A stretch of DNA of 64,000 bases from an uncultured Lacinutrix sp. (GTDB taxonomy: Bacteria > Bacteroidota > Bacteroidia > Flavobacteriales > Flavobacteriaceae). Positions 1 through 8,646 of this stretch are shown in pieces; positions within the stretch are counted from its first letter, which is position 1; each line of letters starts with the position of its first letter. The stretch spans positions 267,816 to 331,815 of the forward strand of contig NZ_CANMSJ010000003.1 in the NCBI RefSeq assembly GCF_947500605.1, in the 5' to 3' direction. The position numbers and the translations under genes are program-made. The notes under the pieces are model-generated. The model had not been told where the DNA came from. It was given only the letters and a program-made list of their open reading frames with translations, and searched no databases.

Positions 1-597
1 ACAACTATAGATTACGATTGGGGATACGATGCTAAAATTGATGACGACAATGTTGAAGATATGTTTTGGAGTTTTGCAAATGATAAATTTGTAATACAAG
101 GTACAAATGAAACAACCGATACAACAGTATTACCATTAAGCGTAAAAACAGTAAATGGAGGAATTATTGAAATTGGAATTGATGCACTTGAAAACGTAGA
201 TCCAACTTTAGATATCTATTTAAAAGATAATGATATCTATCACAATCTTAGAAATGCAGCATATACAGTAACTGTAGAGTCGGGTGTTATAGATGGTCGT
301 TTTGAGATTGTATTTACACCAGATCCGGCACTTTTATCTGTAGAAGAATTTCAGGAAAATAATAGTATAACTATGTTTGCTAGCAATGGTAATTTAACAG
401 TTAACAACCCTTTAAATAAGGAGATAAATAATATTCAAGTAATTAATATGTTGGGTCAGATAGTTTTAGAATCTCAGGTTAATACTTCAGATAGTAAAAT
501 AAATATCCCAATGCGTTTACAAACGGGAGCTTACCTTTTCAAGTTAACGTCTACTAGTTTTACAATAACTAAAAAAGTGGTAATTAATTCTAAATAA
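1..597 (+). CDS. T9SS type A sorting domain surface protein, 3' end only
   Basis: The reading frame is open from the first base, so this is the C-terminal part (198 residues) of a gene that starts outside the window. The last 70 or so residues form a type A sorting domain, the signal that directs export through the type IX secretion system and attachment to the cell surface: a short beta-rich module with VINMLGQIV, LQTGAYLFKL and a final ITKKVVINSK. The preceding 110 residues ([35 protein letters not shown]) closely match the end of the 1601-residue protein at 25548-30353, so the two are paralogues. The sugar-dehydrogenase-like gene follows after only 15 bases and may be co-transcribed. Function is unknown beyond being a secreted surface or extracellular protein. 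Confidence 0.85.
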   Translation, partial: TTIDYDWGYDAKIDDDNVEDMFWSFANDKFVIQGTNETTDTTVLPLSVKTVNGGIIEIGIDALENVDPTLDIYLKDNDIYHNLRNAAYTVTVESGVIDGRFEIVFTPDPALLSVEEFQENNSITMFASNGNLTVNNPLNKEINNIQVINMLGQIVLESQVNTSDSKINIPMRLQTGAYLFKLTSTSFTITKKVVINSK

Positions 598-612
598 TAA
601 TTAAAACAGAGT

Positions 613-3213
613 ATGAAAAAAACTTTACTTTTTATGGCAATATTTTGCCTAGCATTTATAAATGCGCAAACTCCTACAACCGATGGTCCAGATTGGACTG
701 TTACTAACATTACTAGTGATAATGCTTTAGATTTCCCATGGGAAATAACTTATGCTCCAGATGATAATCTTTGGATAACAGAACGAATAGGAGAAAAAAT
801 AGTGAATTTTAATATAGCAAATAGTACTATCTCTACAATGATAGATCTTAGCTCTAGAATTACAACATCTAAGCAAGGAGGATTAATGGGTATGGCTATA
901 CATCCAGATTTATATAACAATATTAATACAGTAACAAACAATTACGTTTTTGCATCTTATACTTATGACGATGCAGGTACTTTAAAAACAAGAATTGTTA
1001 GATTACTTTATAATAGTGTTACAGGATTATTAACCGAAGATTCAAGTACAGGAAACGTAAATGGTTCTATTGTTGAAGGTATGCCAGGAAGTGCAGATCA
1101 TAACTCTGGACGTTTAATTTTTGGCCCAGATTTAAAATTATATTATACTATTGGTGATCAAGGCGCTAATCAATTTGATAATGCTTGCGATCCAATTTTA
1201 GCTCAAGTGTTACCAACATCTGCAACAGATTTTGATAGTTACCCAGGTAAAACATTACGTATTAATACAGATGGTTCTATACCAACAGATAATCCTATTT
1301 TCAATAGTGTACAAAGTCATGTTTATACTTATGGACATAGAAATGCTCAAGGAATTATTTTTGCTCAAGATGGTACACTTTATAATTCTGAACATGGAGC
1401 AAAAGTAGATGATGAACTTAATAAGGTTATTGCAGGAAAAAATTATGGTTGGCCAGAAATTGCTGGTTATTATGATAATATGGCTTATGCATATTGTAAC
1501 TGGTCTTCTTTAGGAGGTGGATGTAATGCAGGTGATTTTAGCGATCACAATTGTCCAAATGGAGTGACTGCGTTTACAGAGTTCGAGTCTTTTCCTAGTG
1601 GTCCTCCTTCAGATTTTCAACCTCCAATAGGGACGTATAATAGTACAACAGATGTAGATCCATCAGGAGGATTTTTATCTTGGCCAAGTATTGCACCTTC
1701 AAGTATAGATATTCACGAAACAGGAAACATTCCTTGTTGGGATAGATCTTTATTAATTCCTTCATTAAAAAGAGGAACTATTTTTAGAGCAAAATTAACA
1801 CCAGATGGAAATGATGTAGTGGGTGATTATTACGAGGAGCTTCATTCATCTGATGATCGTTACAGAGATATTGCTATTTCTCCAGATGGTTTAACTATTT
1901 ATGCTGTTACAGATAATTCTGGAGGTACATCTGGTCCATCATCAGGAGGTTTTGTAACTATTACAAATCCAGGTGTTATTGTTAAATTAGAGTATGTTGG
2001 TCCATTGTCTACAGATCCTATTGCTAGTCCAACATTAGAAGATGTTGTTAGCTATTGCTCAATTACAGTAGATGCACCAGAGGTTATGTCTAACAATTGT
2101 ACTGTGCTTACAGGTACAACTACAGATCCTACAACGTATAGTTCTGGTACTAATATAGTAGAATGGAGTTTTAACGATAATGGTAACGTAGTTACAGCAA
2201 ATCAAAACGTTATAATTAATGCGCTAGAGGTGCCGTCGAATATTAGTGTAGTTCCTTCTAATGTTTCTGCAGATATATCTTGGGATAACTTAGGTAATAC
2301 AATTTTCGAGGTTAGGTACAGGGAGGTAGGAGCAAGCACATGGTTAACCGAAACTACATCTGTAAATAGTATAACTTTAACAAGTTTAACCTTATCTACA
2401 AATTATGAATTTCAAGTATTAAGCGATTGTGGTGGTACACAATCTGCATATAGTACTGTTACTAATTTTACAACATTAGCAATTACATATTGTGATGCAC
2501 AAGGTGTTGCTGCTGGGCATATAAGTAATGTGTTATTAAATGGAGAAAATAGTACTTCTATTAATTCATCTTCTAGTACTAATGTAGCTTATACAGATTA
2601 TACATCTTTATCACCTGTAGATTTAAAAAAAGGAGAAACCTACAGTATGCAAGTTTCAACAAGTTACAACGCTTCGGGAGTTTCAGTTTGGATAGATTAT
2701 AATCAAGATGGAGATTTTGACGACAGTAACGAAAAAGTTTGGGATGATGCAGTAGGAACCACAGAAGCATCTCCAAGATCCAATTCTTTTTTAATACCTA
2801 GTGGTGTTCTTGTAGGGTCTACTAGAATGAGAGTGGCATCTAGACAATATTACACTATATCAGGATCTTGTGGAGATGTTGTTGAGGCTGGTCAAGATAG
2901 TGAAGTGGAGGATTATACAGTTAATATTATTGAAGAGTCACTTGGTGTTAACGCGCTTAGTTTAGAGGTTTTTAATATCTCTCCAAACCCATTTAACTCT
3001 CAAATAAAGATAAACAAGCCTTCTTCAATAAAAGACTTAACAATTACTTTATTCGATATTCATGGTAGAATAATTAGAAAAGAAGCCATTTCAGGTAATC
3101 AATCAGGAACAATTACCATTAACAATTTAGACGATTTAAACGCAGGAGTTTATTTTGTAAGAATAAGTGATGGAAATTCTGTGTCAAGCGCTAAAAAGCT
3201 AGTTAAAATATAA
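613..3213 (+). CDS. Secreted PQQ-dependent sugar dehydrogenase-like protein with GEVED and T9SS sorting domains
   Basis: 866 residues. A signal peptide (residues 1-18, ending INAQ) precedes a soluble glucose/sorbosone dehydrogenase-type beta-propeller (about 25-460), seen in GHRNAQG, the SEHGA segment and NYGWPEI. These are typical of the family that oxidises aldose sugars with pyrroloquinoline quinone. Then come an HYR-like segment (about 465-535), a fibronectin type III domain (about 540-625, starting at EVPSNISV), a GEVED domain (about 626-773, VWIDYNQDGDF and VEDYTVNI) and a type A T9SS sorting domain (about 785-866, ISPNPF...GVYFVRIS...KKLVKI). The protein is therefore probably secreted through T9SS and held at the surface. 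The true substrate is unknown; many such propellers are only annotated by fold. It lies 15 bases behind the preceding T9SS gene and ends at a strong terminator. Confidence 0.85.
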   Translation: MKKTLLFMAIFCLAFINAQTPTTDGPDWTVTNITSDNALDFPWEITYAPDDNLWITERIGEKIVNFNIANSTISTMIDLSSRITTSKQGGLMGMAIHPDLYNNINTVTNNYVFASYTYDDAGTLKTRIVRLLYNSVTGLLTEDSSTGNVNGSIVEGMPGSADHNSGRLIFGPDLKLYYTIGDQGANQFDNACDPILAQVLPTSATDFDSYPGKTLRINTDGSIPTDNPIFNSVQSHVYTYGHRNAQGIIFAQDGTLYNSEHGAKVDDELNKVIAGKNYGWPEIAGYYDNMAYAYCNWSSLGGGCNAGDFSDHNCPNGVTAFTEFESFPSGPPSDFQPPIGTYNSTTDVDPSGGFLSWPSIAPSSIDIHETGNIPCWDRSLLIPSLKRGTIFRAKLTPDGNDVVGDYYEELHSSDDRYRDIAISPDGLTIYAVTDNSGGTSGPSSGGFVTITNPGVIVKLEYVGPLSTDPIASPTLEDVVSYCSITVDAPEVMSNNCTVLTGTTTDPTTYSSGTNIVEWSFNDNGNVVTANQNVIINALEVPSNISVVPSNVSADISWDNLGNTIFEVRYREVGASTWLTETTSVNSITLTSLTLSTNYEFQVLSDCGGTQSAYSTVTNFTTLAITYCDAQGVAAGHISNVLLNGENSTSINSSSSTNVAYTDYTSLSPVDLKKGETYSMQVSTSYNASGVSVWIDYNQDGDFDDSNEKVWDDAVGTTEASPRSNSFLIPSGVLVGSTRMRVASRQYYTISGSCGDVVEAGQDSEVEDYTVNIIEESLGVNALSLEVFNISPNPFNSQIKINKPSSIKDLTITLFDIHGRIIRKEAISGNQSGTITINNLDDLNAGVYFVRISDGNSVSSAKKLVKI

Positions 3214-3264
3214 TTTAAAGCTATTTATAGAGTATTCTATATTATTAACATGGCGTTATAAAGT

Positions 3265-3298
3265 AAAAACCAGAGAAGTTAATTTCTCTGGTTTTTTT
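3265..3298 (+). terminator. Rho-independent terminator after the sugar dehydrogenase-like gene
   Basis: A 10-bp stem (AACCAGAGAA, 3268-3277, with its complement at 3284-3293) with a 6-base loop is followed by a run of T. It lies about 55 bases after the stop codon at 3213. Confidence 0.85.
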
Positions 3299-3335
3299 AT
3301 GTCTTTAATTTTAATATTCATTTTAGTATATAAAC

Positions 3336-3368
3336 AAAAAAAGTCGCAACGTAAGTTGCGACTTTTTT
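3336..3368 (-). terminator. Terminator of the rng gene, probably bidirectional
   Basis: AAGTCGCAAC (3341-3350) pairs with GTTGCGACTT (3355-3364) around a 4-base loop. It is flanked by A7 on the left and T7 on the right, so it can work on both strands. It directly abuts the end of the ribonuclease gene on the minus strand. Confidence 0.85.
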
Positions 3369-4915
3369 TATTTTATTGGTTCACCATTTTTATCAAAAAA
3401 ATGATATTCTAAATATGTGTAAGCATCTCTGGGTTGTATTTTAACCCATTTTTTGTGTTCAAAAAACCATTTTGAACGAATAGATGGAAAGCCTTTTGTT
3501 AAGAAGGCTGCTATAAAAGGATGTGTGTTTAAAGTCACCTTACCATAGTCTTTTTTTAATAATACCTCTAAATCATGATTGATTTTAGATAATATTCCAA
3601 TTGGAGCTTCAACCTCTTCAGTACTATTGCCACCATTAGGATCTTCCTCTCTGGTTTTAATATTCATTTCAGGTCTTACTCTTTGTCTTGTAATTTGAAT
3701 CAATCCAAATTTACTTGGAGGTAATATTTTGTGTTTAGCTCTGTCATCTTTCATTTCATCACGAAGATGATTAAAGAGTTTTTTTCTGTTTTCAGCTTTA
3801 TTAAGATCAATAAAATCGACTACAATTATGCCTCCCATATCTCGAAGGCGAAGCTGTCTGGCAACTTCAGTAGCAGAAATCATATTAACCTCTAAGGCTG
3901 TTTCTTCTTGGGAATTAGCTTTATTAGATCTATTTCCACTGTTTACGTCAACAACATGCAAAGCTTCTGTATGCTCTATTACTAAATAGGCACCTTTAGC
4001 CATTGAAACTGTTTTCCCGAAGGCAGTTTTAATTTGTCTATCGACTCCAAATTTTTCAAAAATAGGAGTGTTAGATTGATGTAACTTGACTATTGATTCT
4101 TTTTTTGGTGCAATTTCTTGCACATAATCTTTAATTTGATTGTAAAGCGCTTCATCATCAACTTGAATACCGGTAAACGAGTCGTTAAAAATATCTCTTA
4201 ACATTGAAGAGGCTTTGTTTAACTCTCCATGTACCTTAGAAGGATGATTTGCTTTGTGTAGCTTTTTACACATTGTGGTCCAACGACCTAACAAATTTTG
4301 TAAATCTTTATCTAATTCGGCTACTTTTTTCCCTTCGGCTACTGTTCGCACAATAATTCCAAAACCTTTTGGTGTAATACTTTTTACCAAACGTTTCAGT
4401 CTGTCTTTTTCTGCTTTGTCTTCTATTTTTTGAGAAATAGAAATACGATCGCTAAAAGGGACTAAAACTATATATCTACCAGCAATAGAAAGCTCAGAGC
4501 TTATTCTTGGGCCTTTTGTAGATATAGGTTCCTTTACTATTTGTACTAACATTGATTGATTTGACTTTACAACATTGGCAATCTTGCCGTCTTTGTCAAT
4601 ATCTTTCTCAAATGGGAAATCTTTTAATGAGAAATCATTTAATTTACCTGTGCTTACACGTTTTGTGAATTGTAAGAGAGAAGATATTTTTGGCCCTAAA
4701 TCGTGATAATGCAAGAATGCATCTTTCTCGTAACCTACATTTACAAATGCAGCATTTAGTCCAGGAACAGCTTTACGTATTTTGGCAATAAACACATCAC
4801 CAACAGCAAAGTTGTTACTATCTTCTTCCTTATGTAATTCAATAAGTTTTCCATCTTTTAATAAGGCAAAATCAACACCGTCAGAATTAGATCTGATAAT
4901 CAATTCTTTATTCAT
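3368..4915 (-). CDS. rng: Ribonuclease E/G family endoribonuclease
   Basis: 515 residues, the RNase G-like length without the long C-terminal scaffold of E. coli RNase E. The family cuts single-stranded AU-rich RNA in rRNA maturation and mRNA decay. Visible are the N-terminal S1 domain (about 35-130: DVFIAKIRKAVPGLNAAFVNVGYEKDAFLHYHDL), the 5'-sensor/catalytic region with HVVDVNSG and GGIIVVDFIDL (the two metal-binding Asp segments), and RMRPE-like RQRVRPEM. The zinc-link CPxC motif of RNase E is not seen. Located between a terminator and the upstream 30-residue basic protein/HU pair on the same strand; its leader contains two hairpins. Start ATG at 4915 gives the usual MNKELIIRS N-terminus for the family in Flavobacteriia. 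Confidence 0.93.
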   Translation of the reverse strand: MNKELIIRSNSDGVDFALLKDGKLIELHKEEDSNNFAVGDVFIAKIRKAVPGLNAAFVNVGYEKDAFLHYHDLGPKISSLLQFTKRVSTGKLNDFSLKDFPFEKDIDKDGKIANVVKSNQSMLVQIVKEPISTKGPRISSELSIAGRYIVLVPFSDRISISQKIEDKAEKDRLKRLVKSITPKGFGIIVRTVAEGKKVAELDKDLQNLLGRWTTMCKKLHKANHPSKVHGELNKASSMLRDIFNDSFTGIQVDDEALYNQIKDYVQEIAPKKESIVKLHQSNTPIFEKFGVDRQIKTAFGKTVSMAKGAYLVIEHTEALHVVDVNSGNRSNKANSQEETALEVNMISATEVARQLRLRDMGGIIVVDFIDLNKAENRKKLFNHLRDEMKDDRAKHKILPPSKFGLIQITRQRVRPEMNIKTREEDPNGGNSTEEVEAPIGILSKINHDLEVLLKKDYGKVTLNTHPFIAAFLTKGFPSIRSKWFFEHKKWVKIQPRDAYTYLEYHFFDKNGEPIK

Positions 4916-4999
4916 ACTGTTAATTTTAATCTATTATACACTAGGTATAACAGATGGATTATACATTATTTTGTTTGGCAAAATTTAGCCATACATCAT

Positions 5000-5044
5000 G
5001 TCTTAAATAAATAAGACATTCACAGGATTTTTTAATAAAAATCC
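5000..5044 (-). promoter_or_regulatory. Two consecutive hairpins in the rng leader
   Basis: Two inverted repeats lie 85-130 bases upstream of the rng start: GTCTTA (5000-5005)/TAAGAC (5012-5017), and GGATTTTT (5025-5032)/AAAAATCC (5037-5044). They have no long terminal T run for the minus strand and so look like leader structure rather than the end of a gene. RNase E in E. coli is known to control its own mRNA through its 5' leader; a similar role here is only inference. Confidence 0.35.
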
Positions 5045-5121
5045 GAAGAACTTAGACTACACGCAAGGTCTTACGTGATAATAGTTAAGTTCGTTTTCAA
5101 AGAACGTTGTTTTTAATAAAC

Positions 5122-5152
5122 CAAAAAAGTAGTTATAAAAACTACTTTTTTG
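5122..5152 (-). terminator. Terminator after the 30-residue basic protein gene
   Basis: AAAAAAGTAGTT (5123-5134) pairs with AACTACTTTTTT (5140-5151) around the loop ATAAA. Read on the minus strand, it directly follows the TAA stop at 5155 and ends the HU/basic-protein transcript. Confidence 0.75.
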
Positions 5153-5154
5153 AA

Positions 5155-5247
5155 TTACTTCTTCTTTTTGTGACGGTTAGCACGTCTTCTCTTTTTACGC
5201 TTATGCGTTGCAACCTTGTGTCTCTTTCTTTTTTTACCGCTTGGCAT
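5155..5247 (-). CDS. 30-residue, extremely basic protein (ribosome-associated type)
   Basis: ATG at 5247 to TAA at 5155 encodes MPSGKKRKRHKVATHKRKKR followed by RRANRHKKKK: 30 residues, of which 21 are Lys, Arg or His. I recall near-identical short proteins next to hup and rng in many Flavobacteriia. Their composition is that of a tiny ribosomal protein that binds rRNA; a Bacteroidota-specific small ribosomal protein is the likely identity, but I cannot settle the name from sequence alone. It is preceded by the HU gene 42 bases upstream on the same strand and followed at once by a terminator, which supports a real, transcribed gene. There is no Shine-Dalgarno sequence, as is normal here. It is too short for ordinary ORF calling. 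Confidence 0.75.
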   Translation of the reverse strand: MPSGKKRKRHKVATHKRKKRRRANRHKKKK

Positions 5248-5289
5248 AAGATGTCTGGTTTTAAATTAATAATTCGTTTTATGTTGTAA

Positions 5290-5580
5290 TTACTTTACGT
5301 CAACATTAGTTTTTACACCTTCTACAAAAACTTTTGCAGGTTTAAATGCTGGTATATTGTGTGCTGGAATCTTAATAGTAGTATTTTTAGAAATATTCCT
5401 ACCAGTCTTTTCAGCTCTCTTCTTTATAATGAAACTTCCAAATCCACGTAAGTAAACATTGTCACCACTTTCTAAAGATGTTTTAACCTCTTCCATGAAT
5501 GTTTCTACAGTTGCTTGAACGTCTCCTTTTTCAATTCCTAATTTCTCAGAAATTTTTGATACTAAATCAGCTTTAGTCAT
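5290..5580 (-). CDS. hup: HU family DNA-binding protein
   Basis: 96 residues starting MTKADLVSKISEKLG, the classical HU length (about 90). HU is a nucleoid protein that bends DNA as a dimer. The family signature is seen in LRGFGSFIIKKRAEKTGRNISKN with IPAHNIPAFKPAK at the end of the beta arm. A start codon 45 bases further upstream (5625) is possible in frame, but it would add a polar 15-residue tail not found in HU and overlaps the -7 box, so the ATG at 5580 is chosen. The gene leads a short minus-strand unit with the 30-residue basic protein downstream. Confidence 0.93.
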   Translation of the reverse strand: MTKADLVSKISEKLGIEKGDVQATVETFMEEVKTSLESGDNVYLRGFGSFIIKKRAEKTGRNISKNTTIKIPAHNIPAFKPAKVFVEGVKTNVDVK

Positions 5581-5622
5581 TGTCTTTCTCTTGTTTGTGT
5601 TATTACTATTCTTAAGGGTTGG

Positions 5623-5655
5623 CAAATATAGGAATTAAATATTCAATATTTCAAA
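5623..5655 (-). promoter_or_regulatory. Bacteroidota promoter of hup
   Basis: On the minus strand a perfect -7 box TATATTTG (5623-5630) is preceded, 21 bases upstream, by a TTG within TTTG (5652-5655). This fits the known Bacteroidota pattern TTG-N19-21-TAnnTTTG. Transcription would start about 35 bases before the HU ATG at 5580, ruling out the longer start at 5625. Confidence 0.7.
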
Positions 5656-5688
5656 CCTAATTCATTAAAATTTAATGCTATAAAGAAT

Positions 5689-5696
5689 TACTTTTG
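5689..5696 (+). promoter_or_regulatory. -7 box upstream of mutY
   Basis: TACTTTTG matches TAnnTTTG and lies 21 bases before the mutY start codon. No clear TTG -33 element is seen at the expected distance. Confidence 0.5.
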
Positions 5697-5717
5697 TTTG
5701 CGAATCTTATTCCATAA

Positions 5718-6758
5718 ATGAACATAACTAAAAAACTAATTACCTGGTACTCAATTAATAAAAGAGATTTACCATGGCGTAACACTACAAATCCTTATTT
5801 TATTTGGCTGTCCGAAATCATATTACAACAAACACAAGTTGCCCAAGGTCTTCCATATTACGTCGCATTTACCACTAATTACCCAACGGTTTTTGATTTA
5901 GCTAACGCAGAAGAATCCCAAATTTTAAAACTTTGGCAAGGACTGGGTTATTATTCAAGAGCTAGAAATTTACATGCTTCGGCTAAATATATAGTAAATG
6001 AATTAAATGGGCAATTTCCTAGTACTTATAAAGAGATAATAAAATTAAAAGGAGTTGGCGATTATACTGCCAGTGCAATTGCTTCTATTTGTTTTAATGA
6101 AACTACTGCGGTTGTAGATGGAAACGTTTATCGCGCTTTATCAAGAATTTATGGAATTTCTACTCCTATTAATAAAGGAGAAGGTTTTAAGGAATTTAAA
6201 GCTTTAGCTCAAGAGTTAATAGATAAAAAAGATCCTGCAACTTTTAATCAAGCAATTATGGAATTTGGTGCTAGGCAATGTAAGCCTAAAAGTCCAGATT
6301 GCACTATTTGTCCTTTTAATAGCAAGTGTGTAGCGCTTCAAAAAAGTATAATAACCGATTTGCCAGTCAAGCTGAAAACCTTAAAGGTTAAGAAAAAATA
6401 CTTCAACTTTATTGTATTGTTATCTTCAGATAGAAAAACAATTCTTGAAAAACGTGAAGGTAAAGGCATTTGGCAAAATCTATATCAATTTCCTTTAATT
6501 GAAACCTTGAAGCCTTCAGAAGTGTCAGAAGTTGAAAATAGTTTAAAAGATTTCTCAGAATTAAAAAATAAAAAGTTTAGTGTGTCTTTATATAATGAGA
6601 AAGATATTGTGCATAAACTTTCTCATCAGCATCTATATACAAAGTTTTGGATTGTTAGTACAGACCAAAAGCTCTCAGAAGGTGTTTCAGTAGAAAGTAT
6701 AAAAGATTTTCCTGTGCCTATATTAATAGGTAATTTTATTGAAAACTTTAATTTTTAG
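5718..6758 (+). CDS. mutY: A/G-specific adenine glycosylase
   Basis: 346 residues. MutY removes adenine mispaired with 8-oxoguanine, guarding against G:C to T:A mutations. The catalytic Glu is in LSEIILQQTQV (E33), the helix-hairpin-helix in KLKGVGDYTASAIA (about 109-122), the catalytic Asp in VVDGNVYR (D134), and the 4Fe-4S cluster ligands are Cys188, 195, 198 and 204 (C-X6-C-X2-C-X5-C). The C-terminal third (about 225-346) is the NUDIX-like 8-oxoG recognition domain. All key residues are present and the length is usual. It is followed by ssb, gldE and gldD on the same strand, a conserved order in Flavobacteriia. Confidence 0.95.
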   Translation: MNITKKLITWYSINKRDLPWRNTTNPYFIWLSEIILQQTQVAQGLPYYVAFTTNYPTVFDLANAEESQILKLWQGLGYYSRARNLHASAKYIVNELNGQFPSTYKEIIKLKGVGDYTASAIASICFNETTAVVDGNVYRALSRIYGISTPINKGEGFKEFKALAQELIDKKDPATFNQAIMEFGARQCKPKSPDCTICPFNSKCVALQKSIITDLPVKLKTLKVKKKYFNFIVLLSSDRKTILEKREGKGIWQNLYQFPLIETLKPSEVSEVENSLKDFSELKNKKFSVSLYNEKDIVHKLSHQHLYTKFWIVSTDQKLSEGVSVESIKDFPVPILIGNFIENFNF

Positions 6759-6819
6759 TGTTTTAAGTTAAATTAGTCTTTCTTTTTTATTAAATTTAAG
6801 TTTATCAATAGTAAAAATG

Positions 6820-6827
6820 TAATTTTG
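6820..6827 (+). promoter_or_regulatory. -7 box upstream of ssb
   Basis: TAATTTTG matches TAnnTTTG, 20 bases before the ssb ATG. This suggests ssb has its own promoter besides read-through from mutY. Confidence 0.5.
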
Positions 6828-6847
6828 CACTGTAATTATATAAGAAT

Positions 6848-7294
6848 ATGGCTGGAACGTTAAATAAAGTAATGTTAATTGGACATTTAGGAGATGAAGT
6901 TAAAATGCATTATTTCGAAGGTGGAGGTTGTGTAGGTAGATTTCCGTTGGCAACAAACGAAACTTACACAAATAAAACTACTAACGAGCGTGTTACTAAC
7001 GTAGAATGGCATAATATTGTTTTAAGAAATAAGGCTGCCGAAATTTGCGAAAAGTACCTTACTAAAGGCGATAAAGTATATATTGAAGGTAGAATTAAAA
7101 CTAGAAAGTGGCAAGACGAATCTGGTAACGATCGTTACAGTACAGAAATACAAGCTAGCGAATTCACTTTTTTAACAACTAAAAAAGACAGTCAAGCTGC
7201 TGCTGCTCCACAACCAGCAGAGCCACAAAAACAGGTGGAGAATAATACAGAACAAGCAGGTAAAGCTGCTAGTGATGACGATTTACCATTTTAA
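6848..7294 (+). CDS. ssb: Single-stranded DNA-binding protein
   Basis: 148 residues. SSB coats single-stranded DNA during replication and repair and recruits partner proteins through its acidic tail. Residues about 4-108 form the OB fold (MLIGHLGDEVKMHYF, VEWHNIVLRNKAAEICEKYL, YIEGRIKTRKW). A Gln/Ala/Pro-rich linker follows, and the protein ends in DDDLPF, the universal SSB protein-interaction tip. Family length is normal. It lies between mutY and gldE. Confidence 0.95.
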   Translation: MAGTLNKVMLIGHLGDEVKMHYFEGGGCVGRFPLATNETYTNKTTNERVTNVEWHNIVLRNKAAEICEKYLTKGDKVYIEGRIKTRKWQDESGNDRYSTEIQASEFTFLTTKKDSQAAAAPQPAEPQKQVENNTEQAGKAASDDDLPF

Positions 7295-7310
7295 TCTTAA
7301 TTTGTAACCA

Positions 7311-8615
7311 TTGGACCCTGAACCCACGAGTTTATTTATACAATTTTTAGCTATAGATTTTTCTGCAATCTCTGGCTTTATTTTACTGTTTGTGTTATTG
7401 TTTTTTTCGGCATTAATTTCTGGAGCCGAAGTCGCATTGTTTTCATTAACAAGAGCAGATTTAGAACAAGAAGATGTGCAGTCTAGTAAGGCTATTCAAA
7501 TTATTAGTAAACTATTAGAACGGCCAAAAAAGTTATTAGCAACTATATTAGTAGCCAATAATTTTATAAACATCGCTATTGTAATTCTCTTTGCATTTCT
7601 AGGGAATTTTATGTTTCAAGGGATTTCTAATCCTGTTGTTAAATTTGTTTTAGAAGTTGTTGTTGTAACCTTTTTAATTTTGCTTTTCGGAGAGATTTTA
7701 CCTAAAGTTTATGCAAGTAGAAATAATTTAAAATTTGCTTCTTTTATGGCTTATCCGTTAAAAGTATTAGATTTTGTTTTTTCTCCAATAAGCTTACCAA
7801 TGCGAGCAATAACACTTGGTATACATAGTAAACTTGGTAAACAAAAATCTAACCTTAGTGTAGATCAATTATCTCAAGCATTAGAGCTTACTAGCGATGA
7901 GGATACTACGCAAGAAGAGCATAAAATTTTAAAAGGTATTGTGTCTTTTGGTAATACAGATACAAAGCAAGTTATGCGACCTAGATTAGATATTTTTGCT
8001 TTAAATATGGACCAAAAGTATAGCGAAATTATCCATGAAATAACTACTAATGGATATTCTAGAATTCCTGTTTATAAGGATAATGTAGATACTATTGAAG
8101 GTATTTTATATGTAAAAGATTTATTGCCTCATGTAGAAACTAAAGAGTTCGATTGGACCACTTTACTTAGAGAGCCCTTTTTTGTGCCTGAAAATAAGAA
8201 GTTAGACGACTTGATGACGGAATTTCAAGAAAAGAAAGTGCATTTAGCTGTAGTTGTAGATGAGTATGGTGGTACTTCTGGTCTGGTTTCTTTAGAGGAT
8301 ATAATCGAAGAAATAGTTGGAGATATTAGTGATGAGTTTGATGATGAAGACGTACATTATTCTAAACTAGACGATAATAATTATGTATTTGAAGGTAAAA
8401 CGGCATTAAAAGATTTTTACAAGATTTTAAAACTTGAAGAAGAAACTGTTTTTGAAGATAATAAAGGTGAAGCCGAAACGCTTGCAGGTTTTATTCTACA
8501 GATTTCAGGTAGTTTTCCTAGGCAAGCAAGTAAAATACTTTTTGAAGATTACGTATTTACTATTGAAGCTTTAGATAAAAAAAGAATTAAAAGAGTTAAA
8601 ATAACTATACCTTAA
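7311..8615 (+). CDS. gldE: Gliding motility-associated protein GldE (CorC/HlyC-type membrane protein)
   Basis: 434 residues. An N-terminal DUF21 region with about four membrane helices (residues 10-180) is followed by two CBS domains (about 210-335: PRLDIFALNMD, GYSRIPVYKDN, LAVVVDEYGGTSGLVSLEDIIEEIVGDI) and a CorC_HlyC transporter-associated domain (about 345-434). In F. johnsoniae gldE lies next to gldD, and extra GldE suppresses some gldB defects; T9SS/gliding assembly needs GldD. The start is a TTG at 7311 (LDPEPTS); no ATG is available before the first membrane helix. It is 16 bases from ssb, 31 bases before gldD. Confidence 0.88.
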   Translation: MDPEPTSLFIQFLAIDFSAISGFILLFVLLFFSALISGAEVALFSLTRADLEQEDVQSSKAIQIISKLLERPKKLLATILVANNFINIAIVILFAFLGNFMFQGISNPVVKFVLEVVVVTFLILLFGEILPKVYASRNNLKFASFMAYPLKVLDFVFSPISLPMRAITLGIHSKLGKQKSNLSVDQLSQALELTSDEDTTQEEHKILKGIVSFGNTDTKQVMRPRLDIFALNMDQKYSEIIHEITTNGYSRIPVYKDNVDTIEGILYVKDLLPHVETKEFDWTTLLREPFFVPENKKLDDLMTEFQEKKVHLAVVVDEYGGTSGLVSLEDIIEEIVGDISDEFDDEDVHYSKLDDNNYVFEGKTALKDFYKILKLEEETVFEDNKGEAETLAGFILQISGSFPRQASKILFEDYVFTIEALDKKRIKRVKITIP

Positions 8616-8646
8616 AACAGTCTATATATTTCACAGACTAATTTTT

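Noticed and set aside
5122..5152. Considered as an attenuator before rng
   Set aside because: It follows the basic-protein stop at once and has a T run on the minus strand, so it is best read as the end of the HU/basic-protein transcript.
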